IMG/VR virus record: IMGVR_UViG_3300032116_000757
Span: 1 to 33,962 of that record
Length of the DNA: 33,962 bases
Strand: one strand, 5' to 3'
Source of the DNA: a virus
The notes below the pieces were generated by a model. It did no database searches and was not told the origin of the DNA. It saw only the letters and a list, made by a program, of their open reading frames with translations. Below, piece by piece: positions 1-6,334 of the stretch; position 1 is the stretch's first letter, and each line of letters begins with the position of its first letter. The translations under genes were made by a program, and so were the position numbers.

Positions 1-1239
1 GGCCCGCTTGTTGCCGTACATGAGTTGCTTCTGCGCCTTGTTGCCGAAGTTCACGCCGCGCACCTTGTAGCGCTGCTCCTTCAGGCGGTCCACGACGCCC
101 GCGCCGAGGCCGCCCTCGTCGATGACGGTCAGCGCAGGCTTGTACTCTTCGATGGCGTCGATGACGTGCCCGACCACTTCCATCGTGTCTGCGCCGCGCA
201 GCCGCTTGATGGCGATCAGGTCGCGGCCTTGCCGCACCGCGATGACGGTGGCGTCGCTGCCGAACCGCGCCGGGTCCACGCCGATGGCGATGGGCGCCGA
301 GGTGTCCTTGTATTTGGGCCGCTTCATGGCGTCGTCCACGAGGTTGACGGCGATGAACTGGTCGTCGCCTTCCGACGGGAACTGCCCGTAGACTTCGACG
401 TTGGCTTGATAGCTGTCGCTGCCGTACTCGTCGATGATCTGCTGGTAGAGGTTCTTGTCCGTGCCCTCGACATCACGCGCGTCGATGTTGCGTGTGCGCC
501 AGAAGTTGCGCTTGGAGTTGAACGCTTCGTAGAAATAGCCCGTGTTGCGGCGCGGGTTGGAGAAGGCCAGATGGAAGCGGTTGGGCGTGTTTTCGGTGAA
601 GAAGCCGTTGGCGACCGACCAGATGCTGTCGGGGATACCACTGGCTTCGTCGAAGATCAGCATCACACCGTCGAAGTTGTGAACACCTGCATAGCTGTCC
701 GGGTTCTCTTCCGACCACAGCCGGCCTTCGACCGACCAGTAGCGCGTGCCTTTCTTCAGGTCGCGCTCGACGATCTCGGTCAGCCACTTGGCCGGCATGA
801 TGCGCGTCGCGGCGACCTCGAACCAGTGGCTGTTCAGCGCCATCGCCAGCCACTTGGTGATTTCAGCCCATGTGACCGAGCGTAGCTGCGCTTCCGAGTT
901 GGCCGAGATGATGGTCGTCGAGCCGATGCGGGTCGAGAGCATCCAGATGGTCAGCCACGAGACCAGTGCCGACTTGCCGATCCCGCGGCCGGAGGCGACC
1001 GCTTCGCGGAAAGTGTCATAGTCGATCTTGCCGTTGTTTGAGCGGATGTGGTCGCGGATGTCGGTCAGGATGTCGCGCTGCCATTTGCGCGGGCCGTGGA
1101 AGTGCTCCAGCGGCGTGCCCTTCTCGCCCCACGGGAAGGCCAGCAGTACGAAGGCCAGCGGGTCATCCTTGATGGCCGGCGACCACAGCCGCGCCATCAG
1201 TTCCATTTCGTCTTGTGCTGAGTAGATCGGCTGCTGCAT
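1..1239 (-). CDS. terL: Terminase large subunit, 3'-truncated by window edge
   Basis: This is the DNA packaging motor: an ATPase fused to a headful or end-cutting nuclease that docks on the portal. The frame is open from ATG at 1239 to base 1, giving 413 residues of the N-terminal and middle part. Visible are a Walker A-like SGRGIGKS (about residues 83-90), Walker B LIFDEAS (about 194-200), a coupling-type SNPR (about 227-230), and the first nuclease acidic residue in IGVDPARFG (Asp322), followed by VIDEGG (Asp374). The C-terminal part of the nuclease lies outside the window. The start overlaps the upstream stop (TGATG), so translation is probably coupled. The family call is secure; the cutting mode cannot be read from this sequence. 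Confidence 0.95.
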   Translation of the reverse strand, partial: MQQPIYSAQDEMELMARLWSPAIKDDPLAFVLLAFPWGEKGTPLEHFHGPRKWQRDILTDIRDHIRSNNGKIDYDTFREAVASGRGIGKSALVSWLTIWMLSTRIGSTTIISANSEAQLRSVTWAEITKWLAMALNSHWFEVAATRIMPAKWLTEIVERDLKKGTRYWSVEGRLWSEENPDSYAGVHNFDGVMLIFDEASGIPDSIWSVANGFFTENTPNRFHLAFSNPRRNTGYFYEAFNSKRNFWRTRNIDARDVEGTDKNLYQQIIDEYGSDSYQANVEVYGQFPSEGDDQFIAVNLVDDAMKRPKYKDTSAPIAIGVDPARFGSDATVIAVRQGRDLIAIKRLRGADTMEVVGHVIDAIEEYKPALTVIDEGGLGAGVVDRLKEQRYKVRGVNFGNKAQKQLMYGNKRA

Positions 1240-1742
1240 CAGAACTGCCGGCCGTACTGGCTCAGGCCGCTCATGCTGCCTATACCGCCGAACAGGCCCG
1301 CTCCGCGGCCGTAGGCGCTGCCGTAGCCCCCGAAGCTGGCGTTGCCCCTGTAGCGCCCGTACGGGGCTGCTGGCGGCCGTGCGTAGGCACTACGCGCCAT
1401 GTAGTTCAGCGGGGCCTGCTGCGCCTGCCCCATCGGCGTCGGCTGCTGGTAGGGCAGGAACGGCGTCATGGTGCCGAACGCCGGCATGGGCGGCAGGTCC
1501 GCCATCGTCGGCAGCGGCGCCATGTCCTGCGTGCCTTGCAGGCCGCCGGTAGCGTCCGACGGCTGGTCGAACCCACCAAAGTCCGCGCCGGGCGCCGGCG
1601 GCGGTGCGCTGGGGCCGGGGCTGAAGGCGTAGCCGTACTGGTAGCCACCCAGCCGCTCGTCAGTGCTGCCGGGACGCTCGTAGGCCGGACCGCCTTGTGG
1701 GGGCATGTACCGCAGATAACCGTTAGTCATCGCGTTGCGCAT
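1239..1742 (-). CDS. Pro/Gly/Tyr-rich hypothetical protein between terS and terL
   Basis: I do not recognise this 167-residue protein. It is low complexity: the first half is rich in Pro, Gly, Ala and Asp, the middle has many PM and PP pairs, and the end (about residues 115-167) is rich in Gly, Tyr, Arg and Ser, including GRYRGN and GGYGSAYGRG. No membrane span or enzyme motif is visible, and it looks largely disordered. The start at 1742 lies 20 nt inside terS; a second ATG at 1730 is equally possible. Its stop overlaps the terL start by one base. Its place between the two terminase genes suggests a packaging or virion role, but that is inference only. Confidence 0.75.
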   Translation of the reverse strand: MRNAMTNGYLRYMPPQGGPAYERPGSTDERLGGYQYGYAFSPGPSAPPPAPGADFGGFDQPSDATGGLQGTQDMAPLPTMADLPPMPAFGTMTPFLPYQQPTPMGQAQQAPLNYMARSAYARPPAAPYGRYRGNASFGGYGSAYGRGAGLFGGIGSMSGLSQYGRQF

Positions 1743-2181
1743 CGACCGTCTCCGTAGGTTGGTTGAGGTCTTCTAGCGCATTTACGGGCGAGTAGATACC
1801 CTCGATTACGCGCGTCTGCGCACGCTCCAGCGCGCCGATCACCGAGATTTGCTGGTCCACGTTCACGTCGATCTGCTGCTTGCTGACCCAGCCGTGCTGA
1901 TGCTTCAGGATTTCCAGCGCCGCCTTACTGTCGCCGTCGGCCGCCGCGTCGTAGAGCGTCTTCGCCGCGCTGTACTCGCCGTCTGCCCGGCCCTTCAGTT
2001 CAGCCATCTCCACCAGCGGGTCGAACTCGTGCAGCCGGCGGTACTGCGCCGGGGTCAGGCCAGCGGCCAGCGCAAGGCTGTCGCCCTTCAGGCCATAACG
2101 GGCTGCGTTGTAGATCGCCTCCAGTCGCGCCTCTGTCGCTTCCGGTCGCTCTGGCGTGAACGGCAGTGAGTAGAAGGTCAT
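1723..2181 (-). CDS. terS: Terminase small subunit
   Basis: This is the probable DNA-recognition subunit of the packaging terminase, upstream of terL in the same leftward unit. The product from 2181 has 152 residues. It has an N-terminal helix-turn-helix-like segment (ARYGLKGDSLALAAGLTP), then a helical middle with the ALEILKHQHGW pattern often seen at the end of the TerS core, and a short C-terminal oligomerisation-type tail. An in-frame ATG at 2265 would add 28 residues that look non-coding (AGG/GGG codons). Neither start has a good ribosome-binding site. I prefer 2181 because the conserved-looking protein starts there. Confidence 0.85.
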   Translation of the reverse strand: MTFYSLPFTPERPEATEARLEAIYNAARYGLKGDSLALAAGLTPAQYRRLHEFDPLVEMAELKGRADGEYSAAKTLYDAAADGDSKAALEILKHQHGWVSKQQIDVNVDQQISVIGALERAQTRVIEGIYSPVNALEDLNQPTETVDAQRDD

Positions 2182-2296
2182 GGCTGCAACATACTCTGCT
2201 GCGCCTTGGCTGGCAAGTGGCGCGACAGCGTTCCCGAATACGCCGCCGCGCCACCCCCTCGACATGAACGCGCTGGAGCGTCGCGCCCATGTGGCT

Positions 2297-2326
2297 CCTA
2301 TACCGTAAAGCCATCTGCGGTGTCGG
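2297..2326 (-). promoter_or_regulatory. Candidate leftward promoter for terminase genes
   Basis: On the minus strand CCGACA (2326-2321) and TATAGG (2302-2297) are separated by 18 nt, giving a start near 2290 upstream of terS. The match to sigma-70 is only partial, and the AT-rich block at 2335-2412 lies just upstream. This is a weak call; a phage-specific late promoter is equally possible. Confidence 0.25.
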
Positions 2327-2367
2327 GATGGGACAGTAAAAAAATTTTATTACGAAAAAAAATTTTT

Positions 2368-2413
2368 GCAAAAAATTTTGATGCGGTTTGCTGTTTTGCA
2401 AAAAATTGTTTGC
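2368..2413. repeat. Two AT-rich dyad sites of the GCAA-n-TTGC type
   Basis: Two related sites, GCAAAAAATTTTGATGC (2368-2384) and GCAAAAAATTGTTTGC (2398-2413), sit 30 bp apart in the most AT-rich part of the control region. Both resemble the stronger dyad at 2849-2865. They also share the direct repeat TTTTGCAAAAAATT. They are likely protein-binding sites, or part of a DNA-unwinding region. Confidence 0.4.
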
Positions 2414-2524
2414 GACCCGTGCCCGTGACAATCACACGCCGCTCGGCCCCACCCCCTCCCCCCTCAGCCGAAGGCTGCCCGGCAAACAGAGCCGCGCTCT
2501 GGATTTCGGCCGGACCTTTTGGCC

Positions 2525-2543
2525 TGTGGGTCATGTGGGTCAT
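2525..2543. repeat. Tandem TGTGGGTCAT iteron pair 1
   Basis: Two exact copies of TGTGGGTCAT overlap by one base (2525-2534 and 2534-2543). The same 10-mer recurs at 2928-2946 and 3206-3236. Confidence 0.55.
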
Positions 2544-2658
2544 GGAAAACACATTGGCTGGCTGGCAGTCAGACTCACATCATTGTCTACTTGCAGGGTA
2601 GACAAATGAGAACATCGGCCAGCCAGTCAGTCGATCGACGCAACATCCGAAAAGCCAC

Positions 2659-2675
2659 ACAACAAATTGTGTTGC
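2659..2675. promoter_or_regulatory. 17-bp dyad, operator-like
   Basis: ACAACAAATTGTGTTGC matches the near-perfect dyad at 2849-2865 in 15 of 17 positions. Within it and its flank, ACACAA and TTGTGT form an inverted repeat around CAAA. Confidence 0.5.
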
Positions 2676-2697
2676 AGATTGCCGATCGGCCGAAACT

Positions 2698-2779
2698 TAC
2701 CCTCAAATGTGCAGCACATTTTGTTATTTTGTTGTTTAGAACAAACCGTAAACAAATCGGGAAGATTAGTTTGAGGGTA
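2698..2779. repeat. Inverted pair of TACCCTCAAA motifs
   Basis: TACCCTCAAA at 2698-2707 and its exact reverse complement TTTGAGGGTA at 2770-2779 bracket an AT-rich 62-bp stretch. CTACCCTCA recurs at 3101 and 3276, so this is a repeated signal rather than a chance stem. Confidence 0.45.
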
Positions 2780-2848
2780 GCTGAGTAGCCAAAATGCGTC
2801 GACGCGCTCTAAGGGGCCTTTCCGGGCAATTTAGACGTATACATTTTT

Positions 2849-2865
2849 GCAACACATTGTGTTGC
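2849..2865. promoter_or_regulatory. Perfect 17-bp dyad GCAACACA-T-TGTGTTGC
   Basis: Eight-base arms around a single central base make this a perfect palindromic protein-binding site. Related sites occur at 2659, 3255 and 15493, all in divergent control regions. No cognate regulator gene is obvious in the window. Confidence 0.55.
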
Positions 2866-2882
2866 GTTTGAGCAACTGAACC

Positions 2883-2946
2883 GGGGGGCGGAATGCGTGG
2901 GCGATGGGGGGGGCGGAATGCGTGGGCTGTGGGTCGTGTGGGTCAT
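2883..2946. repeat. GC-rich direct repeat followed by iteron pair 2
   Basis: GGGGGGCGGAATGCGTGGGC occurs at 2883-2902 and 2908-2927. It is followed directly by TGTGGGTCGT (2928-2937) and TGTGGGTCAT (2937-2946), overlapping by one base exactly as in iteron pair 1. Confidence 0.55.
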
Positions 2947-3153
2947 GTGGTCACTAGTTTTCAATCGCACCCACTAGTAACTCTTATTGCGAACCATTCT
3001 CATTAAAAACCAAATCTCCATAAATACAGATTAGCATGACCATTTAACCCACAAGCCCCAAATCACTAGCTTTCTTGCGGGTTTGAGCGTGGTCACCCGT
3101 CTACCCTCATAATTACCCACACACGTACCAAAACGCCCACGTTTTCGACCCAC

Positions 3154-3190
3154 TACTGACATCAATGTCAGTACCGTAACACTTTATAAT
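3154..3190 (+). promoter_or_regulatory. Rightward early promoter with 20-bp dyad over the -35 region
   Basis: A consensus -10 TATAAT lies at 3185-3190. The place of a -35 element (about 3162-3168) has a poor match but falls inside TACTGACATCAATGTCAGTA (3154-3173), a dyad with 9-bp arms. A regulator binding there would control the promoter. Transcription would start near 3197 and read into the small early genes. Confidence 0.5.
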
Positions 3191-3205
3191 ATACGCCCCG
3201 AAAAC

Positions 3206-3236
3206 TGTGGGTCATTTAGCCTGACTTGTGGGTCAT
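3206..3236. repeat. Iteron pair 3, TGTGGGTCAT
   Basis: Exact copies lie at 3206-3215 and 3227-3236, 21 bp apart, which is two helical turns. They sit between the two early promoter candidates. Confidence 0.5.
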
Positions 3237-3254
3237 TCTCACGCCCCGCATTCC

Positions 3255-3297
3255 GCAACAAAAAGTGTATTGCATCTACCCTCAAAATCTGTATTCT
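3255..3297 (+). promoter_or_regulatory. Second rightward early promoter with overlapping dyad
   Basis: TTGCAT (3270-3275) and TATTCT (3292-3297) have a 16-nt spacer and fit sigma-70. The transcript would start near 3304, just ahead of the first early gene at 3337. A degenerate GCAACA...TATTGC dyad (3255-3273) overlaps the -35, and CTACCCTCAAA (3276-3286) fills the spacer. Confidence 0.5.
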
Positions 3298-3336
3298 GCG
3301 CAGGCCAGACAGGCACAGACAACGGAGCAAAACGAC

Positions 3337-3543
3337 ATGACCTATGAAATTTTCGAGACTAGCGGCATTGGTCCAGCCCGCCGCAAGACTGTGCACGCAA
3401 GCGCTGACACGCTCGCAGACGCAGTCGCGCTTGCGCGTTCCATGTTCAACGTGATCGACCTTGAAATTGACGCGCTCAACCCGCGCTGCGCTGATTTTTA
3501 TACCGCCTGCAACCGCGTTATGTCGATCGAGCCGTGGGCTTGA
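3337..3543 (+). CDS. Small early protein, 68 aa, unknown
   Basis: This is the first gene of the rightward early operon. The frame is open further upstream, but the ATG at 3337 follows GGAGCAA (3324-3330), the leader shared by eight early genes, so it is chosen as the start. The product has 68 residues and no membrane span. It begins MTYEIFETSG and has an alternating pattern typical of a small alpha/beta fold. I recognise no family. Phage genes first in the early unit often act on the host, but nothing in this sequence shows that. Confidence 0.75.
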   Translation: MTYEIFETSGIGPARRKTVHASADTLADAVALARSMFNVIDLEIDALNPRCADFYTACNRVMSIEPWA

Positions 3544-3577
3544 TCGACGCCACCACACAGACACAGGAGCAAACGAC

Positions 3578-3922
3578 ATGCGCGACAACTGCCTCAACAA
3601 GTACGCCACGCCCGGCGAAGCCCGCGCCGCCCGCAAGCTGATCAAGGCGGCGCTGGCCGCTGGCTATACCATCAGCGTCAACGACGGTGAGGAATTTACC
3701 GTCAAGCGCTCGACCCGTGAGACCGAAATTGTCGACGCGCTGGCGACCACTGGCGAAGATCGGCTGTTGCTGCGCTTGCCGGTGTCCGGCGATGTCGTTG
3801 GCTCGTTCTGGCTGATTTACGGTAACGACCCCAGCGGCGAAGAACTGATTAGCGACCACAGCGACAATCCCGCCTGTGAAGCGCTCTATAAGGCCGCCTA
3901 TCGCGTGAAAACCACTATCTGA
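3578..3922 (+). CDS. Early hypothetical protein, 114 aa
   Basis: The start ATG at 3578 follows GGAGCAA at 3566-3572; the frame extends upstream into the previous gene but has no leader there. The N-terminus (KYATPGEARAARKLIKAAL) is helical and is followed by SVNDGEEFTVKRST and several strands ending near SDHSDNPACEAL. This looks like a soluble acidic alpha/beta protein. I recall similar uncharacterised proteins in phages and mobile elements of Gram-negative bacteria, but know no function. Confidence 0.8.
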   Translation: MRDNCLNKYATPGEARAARKLIKAALAAGYTISVNDGEEFTVKRSTRETEIVDALATTGEDRLLLRLPVSGDVVGSFWLIYGNDPSGEELISDHSDNPACEALYKAAYRVKTTI

Positions 3923-3932
3923 CCATCAACCC

Positions 3933-3960
3933 GCCGCGCGCACGAGCTGCTGCGCGCGGC
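3933..3960. promoter_or_regulatory. Intergenic hairpin before the 3981 gene
   Basis: GCCGCGCGC and GCGCGCGGC form a perfect 9-bp stem with a 10-nt loop. No U tract follows on the + strand, so it is more likely an mRNA-processing or stability element than a terminator. The shared leader ACACAGGAGCAACTGAC starts a few bases after it. Confidence 0.45.
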
Positions 3961-3980
3961 ACCACACAGGAGCAACTGAC

Positions 3981-4298
3981 ATGGCATTCAAGATCGAACC
4001 TTTCGGCGGCCAGCGTTATAACGGCCACTACGCCGACCACGGCGATATCCGCCAGTACCTCGGCCTTCCCCGCAACGCGAAGCTGCCGCACAATATGTGG
4101 ACGCAGACCAGCGTGCCGCTGACAGACGGCCGTACGACCATCCTGTCGGTCAAGCCTAGCACGCCCGCCCCTGCTGGCGAACGCCGCTGGCGCAATAAGT
4201 CCAGCGCGCACCGCTGCTACGTGATCTGCCCTGACTGCATGCACGCAGTACCCGCCGGGCGCACGCACCAGCACAAGTGCAAGAAACCGCACGCATGA
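3981..4298 (+). CDS. Small protein with C-terminal zinc-knuckle-like Cys/His cluster
   Basis: This 105-residue protein starts at ATG 3981 behind GGAGCAA at 3969-3975. The N-terminal two thirds show no recognisable motif. The C-terminal 30 residues hold CYVICPDC, then HQHKCKK, a Cys/His spacing that could bind one zinc ion, followed by a basic tail. A nucleic-acid or protein-binding role is plausible from this end, by inference. Its stop overlaps the next ATG (ATGA). Confidence 0.75.
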   Translation: MAFKIEPFGGQRYNGHYADHGDIRQYLGLPRNAKLPHNMWTQTSVPLTDGRTTILSVKPSTPAPAGERRWRNKSSAHRCYVICPDCMHAVPAGRTHQHKCKKPHA

Positions 4299-4384
4299 AC
4301 CGCCGCCTGATCATCGACGCCGCCGCTATCCTGATCGCGCTACCCTGCCTCGTGCTGGCGCTGGCGCTTATCCTGCCGAACTGA
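4295..4384 (+). CDS. Single-span membrane microprotein, 29 aa
   Basis: ATG at 4295 overlaps the previous stop as ATGA, and the frame ends at 4384. The 29-residue product starts MNRRLIID and is then almost entirely hydrophobic (AAAILIALPCLVLALAL), ending LPN. That is one membrane span with a basic cytoplasmic end. It is short enough to be chance, but the coupled start and its likeness to the microproteins at 6334, 6998 and 8378 support it. Confidence 0.5.
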   Translation: MNRRLIIDAAAILIALPCLVLALALILPN

Positions 4385-4396
4385 AAGGCTTTCGCT

Positions 4397-4600
4397 ATGA
4401 CCGACCGCAACGCTAATATGCTGCACTACATCACCGCCGGGGAACGGCTTTGGAACGGTGTTATTATCACCGCACCGCTCGCAGCTGCATACAACCGCCT
4501 GACAGATAAGATCGCGGCGTATGACCGCGCCGGGCGCAAAACGCCCGAGCACATCCTAAACGGCCGTCACAATCTGCTGAACGGCTATTACAATTGGTGA
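4397..4600 (+). CDS. Small early protein, 67 aa, unknown
   Basis: The start ATG at 4397 lies 12 bases after the preceding microprotein stop, with GAAAGG upstream as ribosome-binding site. The product is mixed polar and helical: MTDRNANMLHYITAGERLWN, then a short hydrophobic patch, then a basic segment, ending NGYYNW. No family is recognised. It is followed by a 76-bp gap with direct repeats and a promoter-like sequence. Confidence 0.65.
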   Translation: MTDRNANMLHYITAGERLWNGVIITAPLAAAYNRLTDKIAAYDRAGRKTPEHILNGRHNLLNGYYNW

Positions 4601-4603
4601 CCG

Positions 4604-4651
4604 CCGATCGACCGGATCTGGCCGACCGATCGACCGGATCCGCCATACAAT
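4604..4651 (+). promoter_or_regulatory. Direct repeat and promoter-like sequence before the clamp-like gene
   Basis: CCGATCGACCGGATC occurs twice (4604-4618 and 4626-4640), 22 bp apart. TACAAT (4646-4651) follows at -10 spacing, with only a weak -35 (CGACCG at 4623-4628) inside the second repeat. This could be an internal regulated promoter. The next gene has its own GAGGAAAC leader instead of the common GGAGCAA. Confidence 0.35.
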
Positions 4652-4676
4652 CCACTACAGTAGAGGAAACGACACT

Positions 4677-5270
4677 ATGACCGACATCGCACACCCTAAT
4701 TCGATCGCCGTCCCGGCCGTCATGCTGAAGGCCGCGCTGATCTGCGCATCGACCGAACAAGCCCGTTACTATCTGAACGGCGTTTACGTGGATCCGAAAG
4801 GCTTTCTCGTTTCGACCGACGGCCACCGCCTATTCTGCGGCAAGATCGACGTTAGCGACGTTGCGCCGTTCGACGGCTGGATCATCCCCCGCGACGCCGT
4901 CAAGCGCGCGCTGACAGGCTTTAAAGCGGATCTTATCGGCATAAGCCCGGCGCACGTCGGCGACATTGCGTGCCGGTCTGTTGACGGATCTTTTCCCGAT
5001 TGGCGGCACGTTGTGCCGACCGAATTGAGCGGCGCGACCGCACAGTTCAATCCAGCTTACGTTGCCGACATGGGCAAGATCGGGGAGATCCTGTTCGGCC
5101 GCGGCAAGCCGGTCCTGCCCGCGCATATCCATCACAACGGCGAAGGCCCGGCTGGCGTTACCTTCCCAACCTGCGCTGATGCTTTCGCCGTCCTTATGCC
5201 AATCCGATCGGCGCATACGGATCCGACCGACGCATGGGCTTCCCGATCGGCCATGATCGGCATTGGCTGA
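4677..5270 (+). CDS. Short beta sliding-clamp-like protein (DnaN domain II plus C-terminal part)
   Basis: This 197-residue protein is likely a DNA polymerase processivity factor or a derivative of one. Residues 15-53 read like domain II of bacterial beta clamp: LKAALICAS, then YYLNGVYVD and STDGHRL. VDGSFPDWRHVVP (about 102-114) matches the FPDYRRVLP element at the domain II/III junction. FNPAYVADM (124-132) and FAVLMPIRS (170-178) match the start and end of the last half-domain. Bacterial clamps are about 370 residues, so the N-terminal domain and part of domain III are missing. The family resemblance is my reading of these motifs; ring formation is inference. The start follows GAGGAAAC. No clamp loader is in the window. 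Confidence 0.65.
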   Translation: MTDIAHPNSIAVPAVMLKAALICASTEQARYYLNGVYVDPKGFLVSTDGHRLFCGKIDVSDVAPFDGWIIPRDAVKRALTGFKADLIGISPAHVGDIACRSVDGSFPDWRHVVPTELSGATAQFNPAYVADMGKIGEILFGRGKPVLPAHIHHNGEGPAGVTFPTCADAFAVLMPIRSAHTDPTDAWASRSAMIGIG

Positions 5271-5279
5271 CAAGCCGAA

Positions 5280-5303
5280 ACAGGCGGCCCTAGCGCCGCC
5301 TGT
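5280..5303. promoter_or_regulatory. Hairpin after the clamp-like gene
   Basis: ACAGGCGGC and GCCGCCTGT form a perfect 9-bp stem around CCTAGC, 10 bases past the stop. No U tract follows, so it may be a weak or factor-dependent terminator or an mRNA 3' end protector. Confidence 0.5.
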
Positions 5304-5362
5304 CCGCGCCCGCTGGCCTAGGCGCGCTGATGAGGCAGGCCACACAACCGGAGCAACTGACC

Positions 5363-5695
5363 ATGAACCTATTCATTTACCCGGCGGAGCCTAGCGAGGC
5401 CGCCCGCGAACTGTACCTCTATACGCGCAACTGCGCCGCCGCATGGTGCATGGCTGAGGCTGCGTTCCGCAACTATGAACGCAAGCGCGCCAAGGGCCAG
5501 TACGACGCCGCCCTAGCCCGTAAGGGCCTGATCTACGCCGTGGAGCAAGCCGCGCGCTTGTACACGCTGGAAAACGGCGCACCCGGCGATAAGTGGCACG
5601 CGCTGTTCCTGCCAGCCGACCGCCGCGCGGCGGCTCACCTCATCATGACCGACACCGAAGCCGAATGGGCTTGCGGCAATAGCTGGAGCAACTGA
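5363..5695 (+). CDS. Early hypothetical protein, 110 aa
   Basis: The ATG at 5363 follows GGAGCAA at 5350-5356 and is preferred to an in-frame ATG at 5330 that has no leader. The protein is helical and Ala-rich with many aromatic residues (LYLYTRNCAAAWCMAEAAF, FRNYERKRAKGQY). It ends with an acidic segment (MTDTEAEWACGNSW). No membrane span and no known family are seen. The stop lies two bases before the next ATG, and the gene's last codons contain the next leader. Confidence 0.75.
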   Translation: MNLFIYPAEPSEAARELYLYTRNCAAAWCMAEAAFRNYERKRAKGQYDAALARKGLIYAVEQAARLYTLENGAPGDKWHALFLPADRRAAAHLIMTDTEAEWACGNSWSN

Positions 5696-5697
5696 CC

Positions 5698-5916
5698 ATG
5701 ACCGACGCAGACTTTCACGAGCAACGCTTGTACCTCGCCCGCGAGGCCCTGAACGCCTATTGCAACGCGCGCGGCACCATCAACGCGCCCGACGAGGACG
5801 TAACCGACCTGATCACCGACCTGTTGCACTTGCTCGACACATACGAAGGGCAAGCCAGCGTCGAACTGGTCCTGTCCATGGTGAAGAGCCACTACGAAGC
5901 CGAAACGGACGTCTGA
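5698..5916 (+). CDS. Small acidic helical protein, 72 aa
   Basis: The start at 5698 lies behind GGAGCAA at 5685-5691, which overlaps the end of the previous gene. The 72-residue product is acidic, with a predicted helical pattern (HEQRLYLAREALNAYC, then DEDVTDLITDLLHLLDTY, ending YEAETDV). It is typical of small phage inhibitor or adaptor proteins, but I recognise no family. Confidence 0.7.
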   Translation: MTDADFHEQRLYLAREALNAYCNARGTINAPDEDVTDLITDLLHLLDTYEGQASVELVLSMVKSHYEAETDV

Positions 5917-5919
5917 CCT

Positions 5920-6078
5920 ATGGCCGACCCCAAACAGCATTACTGCCCGACCGAGGCCGAGCGGCTGCACCGCGAGTACATGCGGCGCGCGAGCGAGGCC
6001 CTGCTGCATCAACTGACCGACCGACACCCGCGCATCGTGCAGACCCTGCAACAGCGCGCACAACAAAGGAGCAACTGA
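5920..6078 (+). CDS. Small basic protein, 52 aa
   Basis: ATG at 5920 comes three bases after the previous stop and the frame runs to TGA at 6076-6078. The product begins MADPKQHYCPTEAERLHREY and is rich in Arg, His and Gln; its last codons (QQRSN) contain the next gene's GGAGCAA leader. There is no clear ribosome-binding site of its own, so translation would depend on coupling. Function unknown. Confidence 0.55.
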   Translation: MADPKQHYCPTEAERLHREYMRRASEALLHQLTDRHPRIVQTLQQRAQQRSN

Positions 6079-6079
6079 C

Positions 6080-6334
6080 ATGTACGACCCCTTCTATGAC
6101 CGCACCGACTGGCGGCGCTGCGATGACCAGCGTCTGACCGCCGCCGCCCGCGAAAGCGGACACGAACTGTGCATCGCGCTGGGCGAACGGCTGGAGGACC
6201 TGACCGACATTGATGATCAATTGCAGGACGTGATCGCCGAACGCGATGAACTGGACCGCCGCGTCACGCTGCTGCTGACCGAACTCAATGAACTGCACGA
6301 GGCGCTAAAGGGCACCGGGGCCGGGCTGGACTGA
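6080..6334 (+). CDS. Small coiled-coil protein, 84 aa
   Basis: The start at 6080 follows GGAGCAA at 6068-6074. From about residue 25 the sequence is a continuous heptad-like acidic helix (ERLEDLTDIDDQLQDVI, then DELDRRVTLLLTELNELHEAL), indicating a coiled coil and probable oligomer. The short N-terminus has several aromatic and Asp residues. No family is recognised. The stop overlaps the next ATG as TGATG. Confidence 0.7.
   Translation: MYDPFYDRTDWRRCDDQRLTAAARESGHELCIALGERLEDLTDIDDQLQDVIAERDELDRRVTLLLTELNELHEALKGTGAGLD

Larger units (their letters stand above)
2182..3336. promoter_or_regulatory. Non-coding control region between leftward terminase genes and rightward early genes
   Basis: About 1.15 kb without a convincing gene separates divergent operons. 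It is much more AT-rich than the rest, especially 2335-2412 and 2980-3200. It holds iteron-like TGTGGGTCAT repeats (2525, 2534, 2928, 2937, 3206, 3227), a 20-nt direct repeat (2883 and 2908), 17-bp GCAACA-type dyads, CTACCCTCAAA motifs, two CACTAGT copies (2952 and 2972), an inverted repeat GTCTAC/GTAGAC (2585-2603), and two rightward promoter candidates. It may contain a replication origin as well as the early/late switch. Confidence 0.7.

Noticed and set aside
2000-2290. Leftward frame from ATG 2290 with a good AGGAG site
   Set aside because: The frame is Arg/Cys/Ala-rich shadow sequence across terS; terS in another frame has the recognisable protein. The AGGAG may be chance or part of a leader.
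2606-2788. Rightward 60-residue frame after AGGGTAGAC in the control region
   Set aside because: It runs through the dyad at 2659 and the TACCCTCAAA pair, has composition unlike the phage genes, and no coupled neighbour.
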